DNA from: Pseudomonas caspiana
GTDB lineage: Bacteria > Pseudomonadota > Gammaproteobacteria > Pseudomonadales > Pseudomonadaceae
Length of the DNA: 64,000 bases
NCBI RefSeq assembly: GCF_002158995.1
Contig: NZ_LOHF01000012.1
Location: 22,688-86,687, forward strand
Direction of reading: 5' to 3'
The notes under the pieces are model-generated. The model was given only the letters and a program-made list of their open reading frames with translations, ran no database searches and was not told the origin of the DNA. Shown here one piece after another: positions 15,592-23,160 of the stretch; the first letter of the stretch is position 1; every line of letters begins with the position of its first letter. A program made the translations under genes and the position numbers.

Positions 15592-16566
15592 TCAATCCTT
15601 CCAAACTTGCGGATTCACCAGGTTCTTCGGCTTCTCACCCAGCAACGCAGCGCGCAGGTTGGTGTAGGCAAGGTCTGCCATGGCTTGCCGGGTTTCCGTG
15701 GTGGCTGAGCCGATGTGGGGCAGGGTCACGGCGTTTTTCAGGCTGAACAGTGGCGACTCGCTCAGCGGCTCCTTCTCATACACATCCAGCCCGGCGCCGC
15801 GAATGGTGCCGTTCTGCAAGGCTTCGATCAGGGCAGCTTCGTCGACGATCGGGCCTCGGGCAATGTTGATCAGGATCGCGCTGGACTTCATCAAGCCCAG
15901 TTCACGGCTGCTGATCAGGTGCTTGGTCTTCTCGCTCAACGGCACCACCAGGCAAACGAAGTCCGACTCGGCGAGCAATTGATCAAGGCTGCGAAATTGC
16001 GCGCCCAGCTCCTGTTCCAGCTCGGTCTTGCGGCTGTTGCCGCTGTACAGGATCGGCATGTTGAAACCCAGACGACCACGACGTGCAACCGCTGCGCCGA
16101 TGTTGCCCATGCCGACGATACCCAGCGTCTTGCCGTACACATCCGTGCCGAATTGCGCGGCCTCAACACTGCGCTTCCACTGACCGGCCTTGGTCCAGGC
16201 GTCCAGTTCGGCAACCCGGCGGGCGCTGCTCATGATCAGGGAAAACCCGAGGTCTGCGGTGCTTTCTGTCAGCACATCCGGGGTATTGGTGAGCATGATG
16301 CCGCGCTCGTTAAAGTAGCCGACGTCGTAGTTGTCGTAACCCACTGAAATGCTCGACACCACTTCCAGCTGCGTGGCGGCTGCCAGTTGCTCGCGCCCCA
16401 ACTGGCGACCCGCCCCAATCATGCCGTGACACTTGGGCAGTGCGTCATTGAACTGCGCATTCATGTCGCCCAGCTTCGGGTCGGGCACGATCACGTTGAA
16501 GTCTTGTTCCAGCCGTTCGGCCATTTCGGGGGATACACGGCTAAAGGCAAGTACGGTCTTTTTCAT
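15592..16566 (-). CDS. D-2-hydroxyacid dehydrogenase (glyoxylate/2-ketogluconate reductase type)
   Basis: The 324-residue protein begins MKKTVLAFSRVSPEMAERLE. It has the NAD(P) fold motif GIVGMGNIGAAVARRG, and the active-site residues of the family: Arg in NIARGPIVDEAAL, Glu in DVYEKEP and His in LPHIGSATTETR. This sequence type matches the Pseudomonas reductases annotated as D-glycerate/2-ketogluconate dehydrogenase (TkrA/GhrB). It reduces 2-oxoacids such as glyoxylate, hydroxypyruvate or 2-ketogluconate in the cytoplasm. It stands alone, without a kgu cluster next to it, so the physiological substrate is left open. Confidence 0.88.
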   Translation of the reverse strand: MKKTVLAFSRVSPEMAERLEQDFNVIVPDPKLGDMNAQFNDALPKCHGMIGAGRQLGREQLAAATQLEVVSSISVGYDNYDVGYFNERGIMLTNTPDVLTESTADLGFSLIMSSARRVAELDAWTKAGQWKRSVEAAQFGTDVYGKTLGIVGMGNIGAAVARRGRLGFNMPILYSGNSRKTELEQELGAQFRSLDQLLAESDFVCLVVPLSEKTKHLISSRELGLMKSSAILINIARGPIVDEAALIEALQNGTIRGAGLDVYEKEPLSESPLFSLKNAVTLPHIGSATTETRQAMADLAYTNLRAALLGEKPKNLVNPQVWKD

Positions 16567-16652
16567 GGGGTAGCTACTCTCGCACGCTTTTTATAAAGGG
16601 TTACAGATGAGTAGCACGCTAACATTCTCGTCGTCGAGCCGTAAACATCGGC

Positions 16653-16743
16653 CTGTAGGAGCTCTCGAGCAACGCGAGGCTGCGATAGGGTCGTGTCTGA
16701 TACACCGCAATCGCGGCCTCGCGGTGCTCGTGCGCTCCTACAG
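16653..16743. repeat. REPIN of the CTGTAGGAGCTCTCGAGCAACGCGAGG type
   Basis: Inverted arms with CTGTAGGAGCTC and TGCTCGTGCGCTCCTACAG flank a spacer containing GATACACCGCAATCGCGGCC. It is followed by a conserved extension (16744-16778) that also flanks two other REPINs in the window. Confidence 0.85.
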
Positions 16744-16799
16744 GTCCCCGTTTGCTGCGCGACAGCGCGGTGTCAGGGGCACCGAATGCATTCCAGGGT

Positions 16800-17747
16800 T
16801 CAGGCGATCGACCGCATGGCGTGTGTATGCAGATCAGCCTCATGCGCCGCGAGGATTTCCGGCAGCGAGCCGCGCAGGTATTCCACCCACGTCTTGATCT
16901 TGGCATCCAGGTACTGACGCGACGGGTAGATGGCGTACAGGTTCAGCTCCTGCGAGCGGTACTCGGGCAGCACCCGCACCAGCGTGCCGTTGCGCAAGCC
17001 TTCGATGGCGGAGTAGATCGGCAGGATGCCAACACCCATGCCGCTACTGATCGCCGTCTTCATCGCGTCTGCGGAATTGACCAGAAATGGCGAGGTATGG
17101 ATTGTGACCATTTCCTGACCTTCCGGGCCGTCGAAGAGCCACTTCTCCAGCGGGAACACCGGGCTGACCAGGCGCAGGCAGGCATGGTTGAGCAGGTCAG
17201 TGGGTTTGAGCGGGATGCCGAAGCTTTTGACGTATTCCGGCGACGCACAGGCAATGCTGTAGGTGATGCCCAGACGCTGGGACACGAAGCCCGAGTCCGG
17301 CAGCTCACTGGCCAGCACGATGGACACGTCATAGCCTTCTTCGAGCAGATCCGGCACGCGATTGGCCATGGTCAGGTCGAAGGAAACATCCGGGTGATTG
17401 CGCCGGTAGCGGGCAATAGCATCGATCACGTAATGCTGACCAACGCTGGACATCGAATGCACCTTGAGCTGACCGGCTGGTCGCGCATGAGCATCGCTGG
17501 CTTCGGCCTCGGCCTCTTCCACATAACCCAGAATCTGTTCACAACGCAGGAGATAACGCTTGCCGGCTTCTGTGAGCGCGATTCGGCGTGTGGTGCGGTT
17601 GAGCAGACGGGTTTGCAGATGCGCTTCAAGATTAGAAACGGCGCGCGAAACGTTGGCGGTAGTAGTGTCGAGCTGGACGGCAGCAGCCGTGAAGCTTCCC
17701 GCTTGCGCCACACAACTGAACGCGCGCATGTTTTGCAGGGTATCCAT
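16800..17747 (-). CDS. LysR-family transcriptional regulator
   Basis: The 315-residue protein starts MDTLQNMRAFSCVAQAGSFT and has the typical N-terminal winged helix (TAAAVQLDTTTANVSRAVSN, LLNRTTRRIALTEAG) and a two-lobed effector domain. The start at 17747 fits the family; a longer frame adds 17 unrelated residues. It is divergent from the outer-membrane factor at 17930 across 182 bases. By analogy with AaeR it probably controls the downstream FUSC/HlyD efflux set, responding to a small aromatic or drug ligand; this is inference from layout. Confidence 0.9.
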   Translation of the reverse strand: MDTLQNMRAFSCVAQAGSFTAAAVQLDTTTANVSRAVSNLEAHLQTRLLNRTTRRIALTEAGKRYLLRCEQILGYVEEAEAEASDAHARPAGQLKVHSMSSVGQHYVIDAIARYRRNHPDVSFDLTMANRVPDLLEEGYDVSIVLASELPDSGFVSQRLGITYSIACASPEYVKSFGIPLKPTDLLNHACLRLVSPVFPLEKWLFDGPEGQEMVTIHTSPFLVNSADAMKTAISSGMGVGILPIYSAIEGLRNGTLVRVLPEYRSQELNLYAIYPSRQYLDAKIKTWVEYLRGSLPEILAAHEADLHTHAMRSIA

Positions 17748-17929
17748 GGGCAGTTCTCTAGAGAGATAGCAAATTGTGACACGAAGTAACTGAGCCATGT
17801 CAGCATACCTAAGGATTATCTCTGATTCTGTAACAAAGATTCACAATTCCCCCGGCTTATCGGCGACCTGACGCGCCCCTAGAATCGCGCCACCTGAGTC
17901 ATCACACCTTACGTCGGGAAGTTGCATTC

Positions 17930-19432
17930 GTGCCGCGTCGCATCATCAGAAGGGCTGCGCCCTTCAGTGTCTGGGCTTTAACGTTAGTCATCAGCGGCTG
18001 CATCGGAACCGGCGGGATCGCACCACAAGGCAAAGCTTTGCCTGTTGAAAGCCTGGCCACCGACGCTGCCATTCGCAGTGCCGACCAAGAGGCTCATTGG
18101 CCCGTCGCGCAATGGTGGCGCGCTTATAACGATCCGCAACTGGACCACTGGATTGATCTGGCCGCTGCCGGTGCGCCGAGCCTGGCGATGGCTGCCGCCA
18201 GGGTTCGTCAGGCCAAAGCCATGGCGGGCATGGCTGAATCTGCCGAGTCGCTGCACGTCAATGGCGAAGCGTCCCTCAAACGTCATGACTGGGCGACGGA
18301 TCAGTTTTACGGCCCCGGCGCGCTCGCCAATACCACCACATGGGACAACAATGCGTCCCTTGGTCTGAGCTACTCGCTGGATTTCTGGGGGCGTGAACGC
18401 AACGCTACCGAACGGGCGCTGGACCTGGCCCACATGAGCGCTGCCCAGGCTCGTCAGGCGCAGCTCGAATTGCAGGACAACATTGTTCGCGCTTACATCC
18501 AGTTGTCCCTGAACTACGCCCAGCGCGACATCGTTGAAGCGACGCTCGCCCAGCAGCAACAGATTCTCGATCTGGCTCAGCGTCGTTTGCAGGGCGGGAT
18601 TGGTACTCACTTTGAAGTCAGCCAGGCTGAAACACCGCTGCCGGAAACTCACCGGCAAATCGATGCACTGGACGAAGCCATTGCACTGAGCCGCAATCAG
18701 TTGGCCGCGCTGGCGGGCAAAGGTCCGGGGGAGGGCGCCAGCCTGCATCGCCCGACACTGGCGCTCAAGACTGCACTGAAATTACCTTCGGCTTTACCCG
18801 CGCAATTGCTCGGTCAGCGTCCTGACGTGGTGGCAAGCCGCTGGGCCGTTGCGGCTCAGGCCCGAGGCATTGACGTGGCTCATGCAGGTTTTTATCCCAA
18901 CGTGGACCTGATCGCCAACCTGGGTTACATGGCCACGGGCGGCGGCATGCTTGAATTTCTGGCGGGTAAAAAATTCAACTACAGCGCAGGGCCTGCGGTG
19001 AGCTTGCCGATCTTCGATGGTGGGCGTTTGCGTTCGCAACTGGGTGAGGCGTCAGCCGGTTATGACTTGGCCGTGGCGCAGTACAACCAGACGCTGGTTG
19101 ATGCGCTCAAGAGCATTTCCGATCAATTGATCCGCCGTGAATCCATGGACAAGCAGCAAGTGTTCTCCGGCGAATCCGTGGCCTCAGCGCAGAAGACCTA
19201 TGACATCGCGATGATCGCTTATCAACGCGGGCTGACCGACTACCTCAACGTACTCAACGCTCAGACCTTGTTGTTTCGGCAGCAACAGATTCAACAGCAA
19301 GTCCAGGCCGCCCGTTTGAGCGCCCATGCCGAGCTGGTCGTAGCGCTGGGCGGCGGGCTGGAAGCTGGCAGCGATACACCAACCGAAGGCCAGACCCAGG
19401 CACCGAAAACGCCTGCAGTGTTGGATCGGTGA
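17930..19432 (+). CDS. RND/MFP-type outer-membrane efflux lipoprotein (NodT/OprM family)
   Basis: The 500-residue protein starts with GTG (MPRRIIRRAAPFSVWALTLV) and has a lipobox ISGC near residue 24, so the mature N-terminus is a lipidated cysteine. It contains two OEP repeats (WWRAYNDPQLDHWIDLAAAG; LPAQLLGQRPDVVASRWAVA) and the LPIFDGGRLRSQL motif of trimeric outer-membrane channels. It should supply the outer-membrane exit for the FUSC/HlyD components downstream. A stretch of two REPINs separates it from the FUSC gene by 187 bases. Confidence 0.9.
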   Translation: MPRRIIRRAAPFSVWALTLVISGCIGTGGIAPQGKALPVESLATDAAIRSADQEAHWPVAQWWRAYNDPQLDHWIDLAAAGAPSLAMAAARVRQAKAMAGMAESAESLHVNGEASLKRHDWATDQFYGPGALANTTTWDNNASLGLSYSLDFWGRERNATERALDLAHMSAAQARQAQLELQDNIVRAYIQLSLNYAQRDIVEATLAQQQQILDLAQRRLQGGIGTHFEVSQAETPLPETHRQIDALDEAIALSRNQLAALAGKGPGEGASLHRPTLALKTALKLPSALPAQLLGQRPDVVASRWAVAAQARGIDVAHAGFYPNVDLIANLGYMATGGGMLEFLAGKKFNYSAGPAVSLPIFDGGRLRSQLGEASAGYDLAVAQYNQTLVDALKSISDQLIRRESMDKQQVFSGESVASAQKTYDIAMIAYQRGLTDYLNVLNAQTLLFRQQQIQQQVQAARLSAHAELVVALGGGLEAGSDTPTEGQTQAPKTPAVLDR

Positions 19433-19441
19433 TGCTTTTCG

Positions 19442-19519
19442 GTAGGAGCGAACTTGTTCGCGAGGCTTCATACCTGACGCGCCGCTTCGACCGCCTCGCC
19501 AACAAGTTGGCTCCTACAG
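19442..19519. repeat. REPIN, GTAGGAGCGAACTTGTTCGC type
   Basis: Inverted arms GTAGGAGCGAACTTGTTCGC and CCAACAAGTTGGCTCCTACA flank a short spacer just after the outer-membrane factor gene. The arms belong to related but non-identical subtypes. Confidence 0.85.
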
Positions 19520-19532
19520 AAAATCCCGCCCC

Positions 19533-19606
19533 CTGTAGGAGCTGCCGAAGGCTGCGAAGCGTTCTGTCAGACATACCGTTTTCGCAGCCTTCAGCGGCTC
19601 CTACAG
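19533..19606. repeat. REPIN, CTGTAGGAGCTGCCGAAGGC type
   Basis: A second REPIN follows directly, of the same subtype as that at 6733. Two different REPIN types in tandem lie inside the efflux gene set, and the FUSC start codon is only 13 bases beyond. Confidence 0.88.
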
Positions 19607-19619
19607 AGGCTGGACGGGC

Positions 19620-21791
19620 ATGAAGCTCACCCAACTCCCATGGCGGCGGGAATTCAACAGCTGGGCGCGCAGTGACGGTGTTACCTGGATTTATATTTTC
19701 AAGGTCCTGATCGCTGCGTTCCTCACCTATTGGCTGGCCCTGCGCCTGGAATTACCTCAGCCGCGCACGGCGATGATTACCGTGTTCATCGTCATGCAGC
19801 CGCAAAGCGGCCATGTGTTCGCCAAGAGCTTCTACCGATTGCTCGGCACCCTGGCCGGTTCTACGGTCATGGTCGTACTGATGGCCTTGTTCGCTCAGAA
19901 CTCCGAACTGTTCCTCGGCAGTCTGGCGCTGTGGGTGGGCTTCTGTTCGGCAGGCGCCGCACGCTATCGCAACTTTCGCGCCTACGGTTTCGTGTTGGCA
20001 GGCTACACCGCGGCGATGGTGGGCCTGCCCGCATTGGCACATCCGGAAGGCTCGTTCATGGCGGCGGTCTGGCGGGTACTGGAAATCAGCCTCGGCATCG
20101 TCTGCTCCACTGCCGTCACCGCCGCGATCCTGCCGCAGAGCTCCAGCGCGGCAATGCGTAACGCGCTGTACTCACGCTTCGGCGTGTTCGCTCGCTTCGT
20201 CGCTGATGGTTTGCGCGGCACTACTCCACGGGACGCCTTTGAAACCGGCAACGTACGTTTTGTCGCCGAAGCCATCGGCCTGGAAGGTCTACGCAGTGTC
20301 ACCGTTTTTGAAGACCCACACATGCGCAGGCGCAATGGTCGGCTCAATCGCCTGAACAGCGAATTCATGGCCATCACCACTCGCTTCAACGCGCTGCACC
20401 AGTTGCTCGAGCGCGTGCGCGGTGACGGCGTCAGTCGAGTCGTCATTGCTGCTGAACCCGGCCTTACCGCCTTCGCAACGCTGCTCGACGGTTTCGCTAA
20501 TCGCTTCCTGACCCCTGATGACGCCAGGCAGTTGGTGCAACAGTTGGAAGACTTCAAGGCCGACTTGCCTGAACGTGTGCGCGCCGAGCGTGCCGCTCTG
20601 GAAGACATTCAGCCCAGCGAAGCCGAGCTGCTGGATTTTCACACCGCTTACGAGTTGCTTTACCGCCTGGTCAGCGACATGCACGACTATGCCCAGACCC
20701 ATGCCTCACTGGCCGATCACAAGCACATCAGGGAAAAGTGGGAAGAAGCATTCCTGCCCAAAACCAGCTGGATGACAGCCGCGGCGGCGGGCATTCGTGC
20801 AACGTTCATTCTGGCGATCATGAGTGCTTACTGGGTGGCGACTGCCTGGCCCAGCGGCGCGACCATGATCCTCGTATCGGCGGCCACCGTGGCGTTATCG
20901 TCCACCACCAACAACCCGCGCCGCATGTCATTTCAGATGGCGTGCGGCACCTTGCTTGGGGCCGTGCTGGGGTTCATCGAAACCTTTTTTATTTTCCCGA
21001 ACATCGATGGCTTCCCGTTGCTGTGCCTTTTTCTCGCGCCGGTATTCATGCTCGGCGCGTTTCTCGGATCGCGGCCGCAGTGGTCCGGCTATGGCCTGGG
21101 ATTGTTGATTTTCTTCGGCATCGGCTCGGTGCCCGACAACCTCACGATCTACAACCCTTACACCTTCATCAACGACTACATCGCCATGGTCATCGGCATG
21201 CTGCTGTGTGCCGCAGCGGGGGCAATCATTCTGCCGCCGAATGCACGCTGGATGTGGCGACAGCTAGAGGGCGATTTGCGCCGTCAGGTGGTGTTTGCCA
21301 TCAGCGCACCGCTGAATCGCCTCGGCTCAAGTTTCGAAAGCCAGACCCGCGACCTCATGCACCAGGCCTATGGTCTGGCAGCAGGCAAACCGTTGGTGCA
21401 GCGTGAATTGCTGCACTGGATGTTCGTCGTGCTGGAGATCGGCCACGCAATTATCGAACTGCGTCGCGAGCAGGACATCCTCCCGGTACATCCAGCTTAT
21501 GCGCCCTGGCAATCCTGGCGGGTGGCGATCCGGGTAATGGGGCGCGCTTTGATCCGGTTGTTCATCCAGCCGGATCACAGTAACTGGCAGCGCGCGTTGG
21601 CGGCGGTTGATCACGCCATCAACCGGGTGCAAAACAGTGACGAACCCTTTGCGCCGCATTTCGATACCTCTGCCTTGCGGCGAGTGAAGAGCTACCTGCA
21701 CTTCATTCGCTCATCACTGCTGGACCCTCAATCACCCCTGGCCGTGCGTGCTCGCGAAGGCCAAAGGCAAGGACTGATTCATGCCTCGTGA
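19620..21791 (+). CDS. FUSC/AaeB-family inner-membrane efflux protein
   Basis: The 723-residue protein has two blocks of hydrophobic segments (about residues 25-180 and 385-540) around a soluble middle region, the FUSC/AaeB layout. Conserved parts include LELPQPRTAMITVFIVMQPQ and, in the second half, ATAWPSGATMILVSAATVAL. Relatives export aromatic carboxylates such as p-hydroxybenzoate, or contribute to drug resistance. Its stop overlaps the DUF1656 gene by 11 bases and an HlyD-type adaptor follows, which is the standard order. Confidence 0.88.
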   Translation: MKLTQLPWRREFNSWARSDGVTWIYIFKVLIAAFLTYWLALRLELPQPRTAMITVFIVMQPQSGHVFAKSFYRLLGTLAGSTVMVVLMALFAQNSELFLGSLALWVGFCSAGAARYRNFRAYGFVLAGYTAAMVGLPALAHPEGSFMAAVWRVLEISLGIVCSTAVTAAILPQSSSAAMRNALYSRFGVFARFVADGLRGTTPRDAFETGNVRFVAEAIGLEGLRSVTVFEDPHMRRRNGRLNRLNSEFMAITTRFNALHQLLERVRGDGVSRVVIAAEPGLTAFATLLDGFANRFLTPDDARQLVQQLEDFKADLPERVRAERAALEDIQPSEAELLDFHTAYELLYRLVSDMHDYAQTHASLADHKHIREKWEEAFLPKTSWMTAAAAGIRATFILAIMSAYWVATAWPSGATMILVSAATVALSSTTNNPRRMSFQMACGTLLGAVLGFIETFFIFPNIDGFPLLCLFLAPVFMLGAFLGSRPQWSGYGLGLLIFFGIGSVPDNLTIYNPYTFINDYIAMVIGMLLCAAAGAIILPPNARWMWRQLEGDLRRQVVFAISAPLNRLGSSFESQTRDLMHQAYGLAAGKPLVQRELLHWMFVVLEIGHAIIELRREQDILPVHPAYAPWQSWRVAIRVMGRALIRLFIQPDHSNWQRALAAVDHAINRVQNSDEPFAPHFDTSALRRVKSYLHFIRSSLLDPQSPLAVRAREGQRQGLIHAS

Positions 21792-21981
21792 AATTGCTTT
21801 TCATGGCCTGTACATGCCCAGCTTGACCGTCCTGTTTTTGATCGCAATGGTGCTTGCCTGGGCGCTGGACCGGCTGTTGTCAGGCTTTGATCTGTACCGC
21901 TTTTTCTGGCACCCGGCACTGCTGCGCCTAAGCCTGTTTACCTGCATCTTCGGCGCCATGGCGCTGACCGTTTACCGTTGA
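21781..21981 (+). CDS. DUF1656 small membrane protein
   Basis: The 66-residue protein has two hydrophobic helices (LYMPSLTVLFLIAMVLAWAL and LRLSLFTCIFGAMALTVYR), and begins MPREIAFHGLYMPSLTVLFL, matching DUF1656 (AaeX-like). It overlaps the FUSC gene by 11 bases, indicating translational coupling. Its role in the efflux complex is unknown. Confidence 0.85.
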   Translation: MPREIAFHGLYMPSLTVLFLIAMVLAWALDRLLSGFDLYRFFWHPALLRLSLFTCIFGAMALTVYR

Positions 21982-21997
21982 TTCTCGAGTAGCCCTC

Positions 21998-22873
21998 ATG
22001 AAAAAGCTCTTCAGCCTGATTGCCACGTTACTGGTCCTGGCTTTGGCCATCTGGATCGGCCGCACCTTGTGGGTCAACTACATGGACACGCCCTGGACCC
22101 GCGATGGCCGGGTGCGTGCCGACATCATCAACGTTGCTGCCGACGTCAGCGGCACAGTGGTCGACGTGCCGGTGCACGATAACCAGCAGGTGAAAAAGGG
22201 CGATCTGTTGATGCAGATTGATCCCGAGCATTATCAGGTGGCGGTCAAGCAGGCTCAGGCCTTGGTGGCGTCACGCAAGGCCACCTGGGAGATGCGCAAG
22301 GTCAACGCCAAGCGCCGCGCCGACATGGACAATCTGGTGATCTCAACCGAAAGTCGCGACGACGCGAGCAACATCGCCACCTCTGCTCAGGCCGATTATC
22401 AATTGGCGCTGGCAGGGCTTGAAGCCGCTGAACTGAACCTGCGTCGCACGCGAGTGTTGGCCGCCGTGGACGGTTACGTCACCAACCTCAACGTGCATCG
22501 CGGCGACTATGCGCGCATCGGTGAGGCGAAAATGGCCGTAGTGGATATGAACTCGTTCTGGGTCTATGGCTTTTTCGAGGAAACCAAGCTGCCGCACATC
22601 CGTGTGGGTGATCCGGCGGACATGCAGCTCATGAGCGGCCAGTTGCTCAAAGGTCACGTGGAAAGCATCGCCCGAGGCATTTACGACCGTGACAACCCGG
22701 AAAGTCGCGAACTGATTGCCGACGTCAACCCGACCTTCAACTGGGTGCGCCTGGCACAGCGAGTACCGGTGCGGATACATCTCGATGAAGTACCGGCCGA
22801 CGTGCTGCTGTCGGCGGGCACTACATGCACGGTGATTGTGAATCCTGAGGTTGGGGGAGCGAGCGGTGAATGA
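21998..22873 (+). CDS. HlyD/AaeA-family periplasmic adaptor
   Basis: The 291-residue protein has one N-terminal membrane anchor (LFSLIATLLVLALAIWIG) then the biotinyl-lipoyl-like halves (DVSGTVVDVPVHDNQQVKKG; VLAAVDGYVTNLNVHRGDYA) around a helical hairpin, and a beta-barrel domain. It starts 16 bases after the DUF1656 stop. It would link the FUSC pump to the outer-membrane channel. The opening DTPWTRDGRVRADI is highly typical of adaptors paired with FUSC pumps. Confidence 0.9.
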   Translation: MKKLFSLIATLLVLALAIWIGRTLWVNYMDTPWTRDGRVRADIINVAADVSGTVVDVPVHDNQQVKKGDLLMQIDPEHYQVAVKQAQALVASRKATWEMRKVNAKRRADMDNLVISTESRDDASNIATSAQADYQLALAGLEAAELNLRRTRVLAAVDGYVTNLNVHRGDYARIGEAKMAVVDMNSFWVYGFFEETKLPHIRVGDPADMQLMSGQLLKGHVESIARGIYDRDNPESRELIADVNPTFNWVRLAQRVPVRIHLDEVPADVLLSAGTTCTVIVNPEVGGASGE

Positions 22874-22909
22874 TGAACCGGCGTGAGACATCACACCGAG
22901 TGGTTTGCA

Positions 22910-23100
22910 TCGCGAGCAAGCTCAGCTCCCACAAAACCTACGTAGCCCTGTAGGACCGGCTTTAGCCGGGAGGGCGTCCGGATAGTCGCTGGATGTTCTT
23001 CGGCAGAAACACCGCTCTCCCGGCTAAAGCGGAACGCCGCCTGGCCAGTCCTACGAATTTGCCTGGATTCTGTGGGAGCTGAGCTTGCTCGCGATAGGGC
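22910..23100. repeat. REP cluster: solo REPs around a REPIN
   Basis: A solo arm (CGCGAGCAAGCTCAGCTCCC) lies at about 22910, a REPIN of the CTGTAGGACCGGCTTTAGCC type at 22948-23055, and another solo arm (GTGGGAGCTGAGCTTGCTCG) from about 23072. They fill the 287-base gap between the adaptor gene and the convergent toxin-like gene. Confidence 0.8.
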
Positions 23101-23160
23101 CCGGATCTATCGGGCTGATCATCTAACCCTGGCGGTGCTCGACCTTGTCTGCGATGAGCT

